A DNA stretch of 64,000 bases from Halapricum desulfuricans. GTDB taxonomy: Archaea > Halobacteriota > Halobacteria > Halobacteriales > Haloarculaceae. Within the stretch, counting starts at the first letter, position 1. The number at the start of each line of letters is the position of its first letter. The notes below the pieces were generated by a model. That model was given only the letters and a program-made list of their open reading frames with translations. It ran no database searches and was not told the DNA's origin. The stretch spans positions 62,001-126,000 of the forward strand of contig NZ_CP064787.1 of NCBI RefSeq assembly GCF_017094505.1, given 5' to 3'. Below are positions 7,340 to 14,885 of the stretch, piece by piece. The position numbers were made by a program, and so were the translations under genes.

Positions 7340-8614
7340 TCATTCTCCGCCCATGTTCCGGATATTCTCGGGGATGTCCATGATAAATCCCTCTATTTGA
7401 GTCGCGTCGTCTGCTACCTGTGCAGGCCGTCCCCGTTCCCAGACTGATCGCCGCTCGCCGGATCGCGTCTCGATCCGATAGGTCAGCTCGAAGGGGTCGT
7501 CGTTCTCGACAGCCAGATCGACGTCTTCCCAGACCCGCTCTCTGTCGTCCGGGACCATGATGTCGTCGCCCCAGCTCACCGTGCCGCACTCGATCTGCTC
7601 GGCCGTGTAGCCGGTCAGCTCCTCGACACGGCCGCGGACCATCTCCATCGGCCATCCCGGTCGTTGCTCGCATCGATAGACGATTCCGGGCAGGTTGTCG
7701 ACGATCGTCCGGAGTCGCTGTTCGCGTGCTCTCTGGTCGGTGATGTCGAACGAATAGCCGAGGAGCCCGACGATGTCGCCGTCCTCGTCGCGCCAGGGCA
7801 CTTTCGACGTGAGGAAATACCTGTCTCGAGCTTCGTCGTAGGTTTCTTTATCGATAATCTGCTCCCCCTCTTCGATGACCCGCAGGTCATCTTGATACGC
7901 CTCCTCGGAGAACTCATCCGGGACATCGTATTCGACTTCTGTATCCCGTTTACCGATCCAGCGCTCGGGATCGTCGTAGAACTCGCTGCTCACCCAGAGG
8001 TGGCGCGCCTCCCGGTCCTTGATGAACAGGTGTATCGGGACGAAATCGAACAGGGCGTCGAGAAGCCGTTTGTGGCGTCGCAACTCCCGTTCGCGTTCCT
8101 TTCGCTCCTCGATTTCGTCTCGGAGTCGCCGTTCGGTCGCCTCGAGTTGCTCGGTGTAAGCTTCCAGCTGCTGGTTCTGTGCCGTGAGTTCCCGGTTCAG
8201 CGCACGCAATTCCGATTTCGTCTGATGTTTCTCGATCTCGTTGCGGACCGCATCGGCCAGCACGCTGTACTGAGAGGTGGGGTCACCCCCCTTCTGGAGG
8301 TACCGATCGGCTCCGAGGTTGAGCGCGTCGATCGCGACCTCCTCTCGCCCCTTGCCGGTGAACACGATGAACGGGATATCGCTGTCGAACCCCTCCCGGA
8401 TCGTCTCCAGCAATTCGAGCCCGTCGATATCGGGCATTTGATAGTCGGAGATGATCGCGTCGAACGTCTCCCGCTCGAATCGGCCCAGCGCCTCGGTCGC
8501 CGACAGAGCTGTCTCGACGGTGAAACGATCGTCTTCCCGGGGCAAGAACTCGGCGATCAGTTCCGAGATGCCCGGATCGTCGTCGACCGCCAGCACTCGA
8601 AACGACTCGTCCAT
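7340..8614 (-). CDS. Response regulator receiver with two PAS domains, no kinase domain
   Basis: This 424-aa protein has a REC domain at residues 1-120 (acidic DDD at 11-13, phospho-acceptor Asp57 in ISDYQMPD, Thr86 and Lys88), then a coiled coil (about 125-185, repeated E/R/L heptads). One PAS domain follows (about 190-300, ending LLGYSFDITDQRARE), then a second (about 302-420). No histidine kinase or HTH domain is present, so output must go through a partner. The ATG at 8614 is preferred: GGAGG lies just upstream and a TATTTAT box is about 30 bases away. An upstream in-frame start at 8653 would lie on the TATA box. Confidence 0.85.
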   Translation of the reverse strand: MDESFRVLAVDDDPGISELIAEFLPREDDRFTVETALSATEALGRFERETFDAIISDYQMPDIDGLELLETIREGFDSDIPFIVFTGKGREEVAIDALNLGADRYLQKGGDPTSQYSVLADAVRNEIEKHQTKSELRALNRELTAQNQQLEAYTEQLEATERRLRDEIEERKERERELRRHKRLLDALFDFVPIHLFIKDREARHLWVSSEFYDDPERWIGKRDTEVEYDVPDEFSEEAYQDDLRVIEEGEQIIDKETYDEARDRYFLTSKVPWRDEDGDIVGLLGYSFDITDQRAREQRLRTIVDNLPGIVYRCEQRPGWPMEMVRGRVEELTGYTAEQIECGTVSWGDDIMVPDDRERVWEDVDLAVENDDPFELTYRIETRSGERRSVWERGRPAQVADDATQIEGFIMDIPENIRNMGGE

Positions 8615-8640
8615 CGCCTCCACGTGATATCGGGTGACAC

Positions 8641-8647
8641 ATAAATA
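8641..8647 (-). promoter_or_regulatory. TATA box of the REC-PAS-PAS gene
   Basis: TATTTAT on the minus strand lies about 30 bases before the ATG at 8614. It supports that start over the upstream in-frame codon. Confidence 0.55.
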
Positions 8648-8730
8648 CCACACCTTGCTCGCGCTCGACGTGCGCTACCGTCTCGACTGCTGGAAAACCG
8701 AACGTGAACCGCCTCGGCCTGCCACGCTTG

Positions 8731-8811
8731 ATACGGTCGGTTGTAACGATTTACCGGTACGATCGCCTAACGGATGCGATCGATCTGGAACAGACTTACG
8801 ACCGACCGTAT
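8731..8811. repeat. 81-bp double-palindrome element of a second family
   Basis: Terminal arms ATACGGTCGGTTGTAA (8731-8746) and TTACGACCGACCGTAT (8796-8811) are inverted repeats with one mismatch. A central stem GATCGC (8761-8766) and GCGATC (8776-8781) encloses a 9-base loop. It has the same size and two-stem plan as copies A-D but unrelated sequence. It occupies most of the gap between the convergent-side ends of two minus-strand genes. I recall similar palindromes in other haloarchaeal genomes but cannot verify this here. Confidence 0.75.
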
Positions 8812-8834
8812 GAGACGGACGCACGTTCACCGGG

Positions 8835-9089
8835 TCACGGCTTCCAGATCGCCGTGTAGACCGGATCCTCGCCCGTCGACTCGTACTCGAGCCCTCGCTC
8901 CTCGAGTTTCGGGAACAGGTGCTGGGGCCGCCGGTCGTTGATCTGGATCAACACGACGTCCCCGAGGTCGACGACCGCCTCGAGTGTCTCCTGAAGGGGT
9001 TTCGGCGGCGGCAGTTCGCGGACGTCGAGCGTCTCGTGGCCGGCTCGGTCCGGGACCGCCTCGCTGTCGAGCACGTCTGTCGGCTCCAT
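8835..9089 (-). CDS. DUF2249-domain protein
   Basis: This 84-aa protein reads LDVRELPPPKPLQETLEAV then VVLIQINDRRPQHLFPKLEE and ends VYTAIWKP, the DUF2249 pattern (LDVRxLPPP ... NDRRPxxLFPxLEERG). DUF2249 genes often accompany nitrogen-oxide reduction, hemerythrin or radical SAM genes, and the biochemical role is unknown. The ATG at 9089 is chosen; an upstream ATG at 9142 would add 18 unconserved residues and overlap the CGAA-N4-TTCG site at 9128. It is divergent from the radical SAM gene. Confidence 0.8.
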   Translation of the reverse strand: MEPTDVLDSEAVPDRAGHETLDVRELPPPKPLQETLEAVVDLGDVVLIQINDRRPQHLFPKLEERGLEYESTGEDPVYTAIWKP

Positions 9090-9127
9090 AGTCGTCGCGT
9101 GGAGACGCGTGCGGGCAACGGTTCTCC

Positions 9128-9139
9128 CGAACGTGTTCG
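9128..9139 (-). promoter_or_regulatory. CGAA-N4-TTCG inverted repeat (DUF2249 side)
   Basis: CGAACGTGTTCG lies 39 bases upstream of the DUF2249 ATG at 9089, at the spacing seen for the sites ahead of 4447 and 4935. No strong TATA box follows, as expected for an activator-dependent promoter. Confidence 0.6.
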
Positions 9140-9175
9140 TCATCCGGTCCACTCGACGTGCCGTATCGACACAGA

Positions 9176-9187
9176 TGAATATGTTCG
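9176..9187 (+). promoter_or_regulatory. Near-consensus TGAA-N4-TTCG site (radical SAM side)
   Basis: TGAATATGTTCG lies 47 bases before the ATG at 9234, with one base off the consensus. Together with the site at 9128 it gives each of the two divergent genes its own element. Confidence 0.5.
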
Positions 9188-9233
9188 GGACGGTTGACTC
9201 GGGCGTTGCACGACAACGATCGGGGAGAGACGC

Positions 9234-10355
9234 ATGCATCCCCGGGATATCGATCTGTCGGAGCGGCCGTTCGTCCTCGTCTGGGAGGTCACCCAGGCCT
9301 GTGAACTCGAGTGCAAGCACTGCCGGGCGGACGCCCGGCCCGACCGCCGTCCGGGCGAGCTGACGACCGCGGAGGGAAAGCAGTTGCTCTCGGAGGCGGC
9401 CCAATTCGGTGAGAATCAGCTCGTCGTGCTCTCGGGCGGTGACCCGCTCGTCCGGGACGACCTGGTCGAACTCGTCCGGTACGGCGTCGAGCAGGGACTG
9501 TCGATGACACTCACGCCCAGCGGAACCGACGCGCTGACGCCCGAGATTGTCGATGAACTGGCCGACGCGGGGCTGCGACGGCTGGCGCTGAGCGTCGACG
9601 GCGCGACCGCCGAGGCCCACGACGAGTTCCGCGGCGAGCCGGGCAGTTTCGAGGGGACGGTCTCGGTCGCGCGCCACGCCCGCGAACGGGGCATCCCGCT
9701 GCAGATCAACACGACCGTCTGTCAGGAGACGCTCCCCGAGCTTCCCGACCTGGCAGATCTGGTGGCGGACCTCGGGGCCGTGCTCTGGTCGGTGTTCTTC
9801 CTCGTGCCGATCGGCCGCGGACAGGTCCTCGATCCGATCGATCCCGAGCGGTCGGATCGAGTCATGGAGTGGCTACTCGAACAGTCCCAGGAGCGATCGT
9901 TCGGTGTCAAAACGACCGAAGCGCCACACTACCGCCGGGTCGCGACGCAGGCACGGCAGGGCGGCGAGGCCGTCGCACCCGCCACGGCCGACGAGATAGG
10001 CCGGCGGACGAGCGTCCGGGCCGGCAACGGGTTCGCGTTCGTGAGCCACCTCGGGGAGGTGTACCCGTCGGGGTTCCTCCCCGAGTCGGCCGGCTCGGTC
10101 CGGGACCGCTCGATCGTCGACGTCTACCGGAACTCCGACCTGTTTACCGATCTGCGGGATGTCGAGGCCCTGAAAGGGAAGTGCGGGGCCTGCGAGTACC
10201 GCGGCGTCTGCGGGGGGTCTCGCTCGCGGGCGTACGCCTACACCGGCGACCCACTCGAGAGCGATCCGCTGTGCCCGTACGTTCCCCCAGAGTACGACGG
10301 GCCGGTGCCCGATCAGGTGATCGAGGGATCGGTTTCGAATCCGGCCGACGACTGA
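9234..10355 (+). CDS. Radical SAM/SPASM enzyme, heme-type (NirJ/AhbC-like)
   Basis: This 373-aa protein has the radical SAM motif CELECKHC (Cys23, Cys27, Cys30) that binds a 4Fe-4S cluster, a GGDPL motif at about 66-70, and a C-terminal SPASM-type Cys region (KCGACEYRGVCGGSRSRAYAYTG and a later Cys). This arrangement is shared by heme-modifying enzymes NirJ (heme d1) and AhbC/AhbD (alternative heme pathway) and related haloarchaeal proteins. It probably acts on a porphyrin or peptide in the cytosol. Neighbours (DUF2249 and a CcoN/NnrS-like membrane protein) point to nitrogen-oxide metabolism. The exact reaction is inferred. Confidence 0.82.
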   Translation: MHPRDIDLSERPFVLVWEVTQACELECKHCRADARPDRRPGELTTAEGKQLLSEAAQFGENQLVVLSGGDPLVRDDLVELVRYGVEQGLSMTLTPSGTDALTPEIVDELADAGLRRLALSVDGATAEAHDEFRGEPGSFEGTVSVARHARERGIPLQINTTVCQETLPELPDLADLVADLGAVLWSVFFLVPIGRGQVLDPIDPERSDRVMEWLLEQSQERSFGVKTTEAPHYRRVATQARQGGEAVAPATADEIGRRTSVRAGNGFAFVSHLGEVYPSGFLPESAGSVRDRSIVDVYRNSDLFTDLRDVEALKGKCGACEYRGVCGGSRSRAYAYTGDPLESDPLCPYVPPEYDGPVPDQVIEGSVSNPADD

Positions 10356-10374
10356 TCGTGCGGTGACAGAAACT

Positions 10375-11697
10375 ATGCAACAGTTCACGGGCGATCTCGA
10401 TACCGACAGTCAGCCACCGCTTGCGATCCCCTTCGCGCACTTCGTCCTCGGCGTGGCGATCCTCCTGATCGGCGGTGCGATCGCCGGTCTGGGGTCGTTC
10501 GTTCCGGGGATCGACCCCGCCGGGGCCGGACCGTTACACCTCCTGCTGGCGGGCTGGATCGGGCTGACGATCATGGGCGCGATGACGCAGTTCGTCCCCG
10601 TCTGGTCGGGGACGAGTCTGTACTCCCGACGGCTGTCGGTCGCCAGTCTCTGGCTGGTGACGCTGGGCGTCGCCGGACTGGTTGCAGGGTTTCTCTTCGA
10701 GTACACGTGGCTCCTGATCGGCGCGAGCGTGCTACTGATCGGGTTCTGGACGTTCGCGTACAACATCGTGCGTACGTTGCCCCCTGTGCGGACGTTCGAC
10801 ATCACCGAGACGCACTTCGCGTTCGCGCTCGCCAGTCTGCTCGTCGCGACGGTCCTCGGCTGGGTGCTCGCCACTGACATCGCCTTCCGGGTGCTCGGCG
10901 GCCTGATAGCGCCGTCACGGATCGTCCTCTCGCACCTGACGCTGACGGTCTTCGGGTTCGTCCTCGCGACGATCGTCGGGGCGCTCTACCAGCTCGCCCC
11001 GATGTTCACGCAGGCGGAGACGACGGCGGTGGATGCCCACCTCGCACACGTCGAGATGGTCGCGCTCCCGGGCGGGATCGCGTTGCTCGCGACCGGTCGG
11101 TTGCTCGGCTCGACCCGCGTCGGGACGTTCGGCGGTGTCGTCTTCCTGACCGGCGCGCTGGCGTTTTCGGGGTTTCTCGCCCGGCAGCTATGGCGCGCTC
11201 GCGTCGAGGTCGGGCCGCTGCTCCGGCGGTACGGACTCGTGGTGGCGTCGCTGGTCGGCTGGATCGCGCTCACGGTCCCGTACTGGCTGGTCAACCCGGT
11301 CTCGGTGTTCACGCGCTTTGGCGGGCCGATGGGGACGCACTTGCTTTTCGTCGGCGTATTCACCCTGACGATCGTCGGCACCTTCTATCACGTCGTGCCC
11401 TTCATCGTCTGGTATCACCGCTACAGCGACCGGCTCGGGTACGAGTCGGTGCCGATGGTCGACGACCTCTACGACGACCGCATCGCGACCGTCGAGTTCT
11501 GGCTGCTCGCGGTCGGGCTGGCCGGCCTCTGGATCGGCGACGTCCTCGCGACGACGCGGGTGATCGCCGTCGGCGGGAACCTCCTCGGCGCGGGGATCCT
11601 GTTGTTCGGCGCGAACATGGCCGGCGTCGTCTGGCGACACCGCCCGGAGACCGTCCGGGAGGTGCTCGCCACGCTGGCGGGTCAGTCCACAGCGTAA
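10375..11697 (+). CDS. Polytopic membrane protein, NnrS / heme-copper oxidase subunit I-like
   Basis: This 440-aa protein has about 12 transmembrane helices and conserved-looking intramembrane His residues in HLLLAGWIGLTIMGAMTQF, LSHLTLTVFGF and GTHLLFVGVFTL, plus a YHVVPFIVWYHRY loop. The pattern fits NnrS or CcoN-like heme/copper membrane proteins tied to NO stress and denitrification. It follows the radical SAM gene by 19 bases on the same strand, so it is probably cotranscribed. The ATG at 10375 is used; GGTGA lies 8 bases upstream, and a GTG at 10363 would add four residues. No nirK or norB is in the window. Confidence 0.65.
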   Translation: MQQFTGDLDTDSQPPLAIPFAHFVLGVAILLIGGAIAGLGSFVPGIDPAGAGPLHLLLAGWIGLTIMGAMTQFVPVWSGTSLYSRRLSVASLWLVTLGVAGLVAGFLFEYTWLLIGASVLLIGFWTFAYNIVRTLPPVRTFDITETHFAFALASLLVATVLGWVLATDIAFRVLGGLIAPSRIVLSHLTLTVFGFVLATIVGALYQLAPMFTQAETTAVDAHLAHVEMVALPGGIALLATGRLLGSTRVGTFGGVVFLTGALAFSGFLARQLWRARVEVGPLLRRYGLVVASLVGWIALTVPYWLVNPVSVFTRFGGPMGTHLLFVGVFTLTIVGTFYHVVPFIVWYHRYSDRLGYESVPMVDDLYDDRIATVEFWLLAVGLAGLWIGDVLATTRVIAVGGNLLGAGILLFGANMAGVVWRHRPETVREVLATLAGQSTA

Positions 11698-11727
11698 CGA
11701 AGCGACGCCGGTGAGAGCGACGGACTC

Positions 11728-12234
11728 TCAAAACGGGAGATCGGCCTGTTCGTCTCCACTCGAGTCCGCAAGTTCGCCGTCAGCGTCGACCTGCAACTGT
11801 TCGTTGATCGCGTCGCTGTGCTGGTGGCGGTCGGCGATCCGGACCTCGACTGCCTCGAACCCGTGGCGGTCGGCGAGGTCGTTGAGCGCGCGGCTCGCCG
11901 CGGTCGTGAGCACCTCGCCCTGCGGACAGAAGGCGGTCGTCGGCGTGAACTCGACGTGCAGCACCTCGTCGTCTTCGACCGCGTACCTGAACCCGGCATC
12001 GGGATGTCGGGGATCGAGGTTGAGCTTCGCGAGGTTGTATCCGAACGTCGTGTCGTAGACGCCCCGCTCCTCGAAGATGTCCCGGACCGTCCGGTGGATC
12101 TCGACGTGTTCCTCGCCTTCGAGTACCGCGTGATCGGTCAGGCGCGGTCCCGGATCCGGGACGTTCGACGGGACGAACTCCCCGTACTCGTCGAACTCCG
12201 GCCCGCCGCTGTCGCCTCGACTGAACAGACCCAT
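11728..12234 (-). CDS. DUF59/MIP18-like acidic protein
   Basis: In this 168-aa protein the central part (about 45-135) resembles the DUF59 (MIP18/PaaD) fold: FEERGVYDTTFGYNLAKLNL parallels the DPEIPVNIxDLGL motif and FTPTTAFCPQGEVL parallels the MTLTxPxCP motif with its conserved Cys. Such proteins help iron-sulfur cluster delivery. The N- and C-terminal tails are acidic and probably disordered. A CGAA-N4-TTCG site lies 42 bases before the ATG. Orientation is convergent with the NnrS/CcoN-like gene. The family call is moderate. Confidence 0.6.
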   Translation of the reverse strand: MGLFSRGDSGGPEFDEYGEFVPSNVPDPGPRLTDHAVLEGEEHVEIHRTVRDIFEERGVYDTTFGYNLAKLNLDPRHPDAGFRYAVEDDEVLHVEFTPTTAFCPQGEVLTTAASRALNDLADRHGFEAVEVRIADRHQHSDAINEQLQVDADGELADSSGDEQADLPF

Positions 12235-12275
12235 CGTACCTCCCCGTTCGGTCTCACCGTCCCTGTGGACTATCC

Positions 12276-12287
12276 CGAACACGTTCG
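12276..12287 (-). promoter_or_regulatory. CGAA-N4-TTCG inverted repeat
   Basis: CGAACACGTTCG lies 42 bases upstream of the ATG at 12234. It is the last member of the motif set found between 4.4 and 12.3 kb. Confidence 0.55.
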
Positions 12288-12338
12288 ATCGGCCCGGTCG
12301 TACAGCGGGTCTCGACGCCCGAAGCGTCTTGCAGGACG

Positions 12339-12527
12339 CTACGCCGACAGTAGCCTGTCGTCGACGACGTCTTCCAGCGCGCTCTCGAGCGCGGAGACGT
12401 CACGGGAGCAGATCTGCGAGCTGCCGCCGATCGGAGCGACGCATCTGACGAACAGTTCCACCGGCTGCGGCGCGCGTGGCTCGACGGCGAGTGAGTCGAC
12501 GAAGGCGTGACAAACGGGCGCTCGCAT
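12339..12527 (-). CDS. Small Cys-containing protein of unknown function
   Basis: A 62-aa protein starting MRAPVCHAFVDSLAVEP, with three Cys and an acidic C-terminal helix (SALESALEDVVDDRLLSA). The frame also extends to an ATG at 12563, inside the end of the kinase gene. Base composition and the amphipathic C-terminus look coding. I do not recognise a family. Confidence 0.5.
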   Translation of the reverse strand: MRAPVCHAFVDSLAVEPRAPQPVELFVRCVAPIGGSSQICSRDVSALESALEDVVDDRLLSA

Positions 12528-12559
12528 TGCGGGAGAACGACCCGACACAGCCGACAGCA

Positions 12560-13762
12560 TCACTGACTGATAGTTCGGGCCTCGGATTCGTGCGTGTTCA
12601 CGGCCGCGCCCGCCGCCGGCGAGTCGGCGCGGGGGAGCTCGAGACCGAAGGCAGCCCCGCCGAGGTCGCTGTCTTCGACGGTGATCGACCCGCCGTAGCG
12701 ATCGACGAGCATGTCGACGATGTACAGCCCGATTCCCGACCCGTCGCTGTCAGCGCCGAGCTCGCCGCGCTCGAACAGCGTCTCCCGCTCCGCCTCCGCG
12801 ATCCCGGGGCCGTCGTCCGCGACGCGGATCGACACCGTCTCCGCGTCGGTCTCGACTGTCACGACGACGTGAGGGGCGTCGCTGTCGTTGTGCGCGACGG
12901 CGTTCGACAGGAGGTTGTGCAACACCGACGCGAGCAACTCGTCCGCCCGGACGGCGATGTCCGGGACTGACTCGAGTGACACCGTCACGCCCGGGTTGCG
13001 CTCCCGGAAGTTCTCGACCTGCGTGCGAATGACCTGTCGGACCGCGACCGGCCGGAGGTCTGCGTCGTCGTCCTCCATCGCCGAGACGAACGTCCGGAGA
13101 CGCTCGGTGAGGTCCATTGCCTCGCTCGTCGTCCGCTGGAGGCGCTCGAGGGCGTCCTGTCCGTCGGCATCGACGTGTCGTTCGAGGACGTCCGCCGTGC
13201 CCGCGATGACCTGCAGGTCATTGCCGATGTCGTGGCGGACGATCCGGTTGACAAGCGCCAGTTTCTCGCGCTCGTCGGCCAACCGCTCGCGCTCGCGTTC
13301 ACGTTCGCCGGTGACTGCCAGCCGCCGCGCGTCGTACCACCCGACGATCAGCCCGCCGAGCCCGCCGCTGGCACCGTTCCCGACGACGATGACAGTCGAA
13401 TCGACGGCCACGACGCCGCTGGACGCCTCGAACAGGACCAGTGCGAACCCGGTCAACACCGAGACGGCCGTCCCGACCGCCCACCAGACCCCGACGTGAC
13501 CGCTCTGTTCGGCGGTCAGCTGACACCGCCAGATTAACAGTCCGGCGGTCGCGACGACTGCCGCGAGCGCGAGCGGGAACACGCCGCCAAAGAGCAGCCC
13601 GACCGACGAGGGAAACCCCTCGAGGATCCGATCGACCATGCCGACCGAGAGCCCGACACCGACACCGGTGACTGCCCCGCCGACGAGAACGCGGACGGTC
13701 CGATCGGATCGACCGGCCACTGCCCGGGCGACGATCGCGTCGAGCGTCAGTTTCCCTTGCAA
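12560..13762 (-). CDS. Membrane sensor histidine kinase
   Basis: The 400-aa frame encodes about four membrane helices (residues 25-145), a short coiled coil rich in Arg and Glu (152-168), a HisKA domain with phospho-acceptor His177 in IVRHDIGNDLQ, and an HATPase domain with N box LHNLLSNAVAHN, G1 ADDGPGI and G2 GSGIGLYIVDM. It would autophosphorylate in response to a membrane or internal cue. No adjacent response regulator is seen. The codon at 13762 is TTG, so the true start is uncertain, and a later start would lose part of the first helices. Confidence 0.85.
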   Translation of the reverse strand: MQGKLTLDAIVARAVAGRSDRTVRVLVGGAVTGVGVGLSVGMVDRILEGFPSSVGLLFGGVFPLALAAVVATAGLLIWRCQLTAEQSGHVGVWWAVGTAVSVLTGFALVLFEASSGVVAVDSTVIVVGNGASGGLGGLIVGWYDARRLAVTGERERERERLADEREKLALVNRIVRHDIGNDLQVIAGTADVLERHVDADGQDALERLQRTTSEAMDLTERLRTFVSAMEDDDADLRPVAVRQVIRTQVENFRERNPGVTVSLESVPDIAVRADELLASVLHNLLSNAVAHNDSDAPHVVVTVETDAETVSIRVADDGPGIAEAERETLFERGELGADSDGSGIGLYIVDMLVDRYGGSITVEDSDLGGAAFGLELPRADSPAAGAAVNTHESEARTISQ

Positions 13763-13875
13763 CTTGCCCGCCGTATGGATCGATCGTACCTAACCGTTCG
13801 GGTTCGCACGTCGCACAATCACGCGCAACTCGTCGCGCGGAGAGCGATCGTCGTTTGGCGTCCGGGAATGGGACG

Positions 13876-14802
13876 CTACTCGGCGTTCGGGAACGGGACG
13901 TCGATCGCCCGTCCGTCCTCGGCGACGAACGCGCGTTCGCCCTCGAAGACCGCCCGAGCCTCGTCTTCGAGCTGTCCGCCCCGTCCCGCGTAGCGCGTCG
14001 AGATATGTGTCAGCGCCAGCCGTTTCGCCCCGGCCCGGTTGGCCAGTTCGGCGGCCTGCTTCGCCGTCGTGTGACCGGTCTGGCCGGCCCGGTCGCGGTG
14101 GTCCTCGCCGAAGGTCGCATCGTGGATCAGCAGGTCCGCGTCGTCGGCGGCCTCGACCGTCGCGGCCGTCGGGCTCGTGTCGCCCGTGTAGACCACCCGC
14201 CGACCCGGGCGGGGCGGGCCGACGACTTCCTCTGGCCGGATCGTCCGGCCGTCGTGTTCGACCGGCTCGCCGGCGTGCAGTTTCGAGTACTTCGGTCCCG
14301 GCGGGATGCCGAGTTCGTCTTCCGCCTTTTCGCGGTCGAACCGGCCCTTTCGGTCGCTCTCGATCAGGACGTACCCGACCGACTTCGTGCGGTGGTCGGT
14401 CTCGAAGGCCTCGACGGTGTACGCCTCGCGGTCCAGCACCACGTCGCCGGGAGCGACCTGATGGATCCGGAGGGGATAGGTCGGCCGTTCGCCGGTCGCC
14501 TCGATCAGCTGTTCGAGGTGACTGCGGGTCCCGTGGGGCGCGTGAATCGCCAGCGGGTCGGTCCGGTCGTTGAAGTCCAGCGTCTGCAACAGCCCGGGGA
14601 TTCCGAGGACGTGATCGCCGTGCAGGTGGGTGACGAAGATGTGCGAGACGTCGAACCCCGTGGAAAAGCGCATCATCTGGCGCTGGGTCCCCTCGCCGCA
14701 GTCGAACAGGAACCGCTCGCCCTCCCTGCGCAACAGCACAGCCGAGGGGTTGCGTTCGGTCGTCGGCACGGCCCCGCTGGTCCCCAGAAACGTCACGCGC
14801 AT
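13876..14802 (-). CDS. rnz: Ribonuclease Z (tRNA 3'-end endonuclease)
   Basis: This 308-aa protein starts MRVTFLGTSGAVPT, the family's start, with the zinc-binding motif HLHGDH (residues 59-64) and later metal ligands in VYTGDT and LTHISTRY. It is a metallo-beta-lactamase-fold endonuclease that removes the 3' trailer of pre-tRNA. The length agrees with the short RNase Z form. The start at 14802 is chosen because upstream in-frame residues have no family match. It is divergent from trkA. Confidence 0.93.
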   Translation of the reverse strand: MRVTFLGTSGAVPTTERNPSAVLLRREGERFLFDCGEGTQRQMMRFSTGFDVSHIFVTHLHGDHVLGIPGLLQTLDFNDRTDPLAIHAPHGTRSHLEQLIEATGERPTYPLRIHQVAPGDVVLDREAYTVEAFETDHRTKSVGYVLIESDRKGRFDREKAEDELGIPPGPKYSKLHAGEPVEHDGRTIRPEEVVGPPRPGRRVVYTGDTSPTAATVEAADDADLLIHDATFGEDHRDRAGQTGHTTAKQAAELANRAGAKRLALTHISTRYAGRGGQLEDEARAVFEGERAFVAEDGRAIDVPFPNAE

Positions 14803-14855
14803 CTCGTCGGCCACTCCCAGGTCCGCGAGTAAACCTCCTTCGGATCGCCGCAGTG

Positions 14856-14863
14856 TTTTTATC
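14856..14863 (+). promoter_or_regulatory. TATA box of the TrkA-type gene
   Basis: TTTTTATC is centred about 27 bases before the ATG at 14886, consistent with a leaderless transcript. Confidence 0.55.
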
Positions 14864-14885
14864 CGTGGTTGTGTATGACACACGC

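Noticed and set aside
10325-10345. GGTTTCGAATCC, resembling a tRNA T-loop
   Set aside because: It is the coding end of the radical SAM gene; no acceptor, D or anticodon stem can be folded around it.
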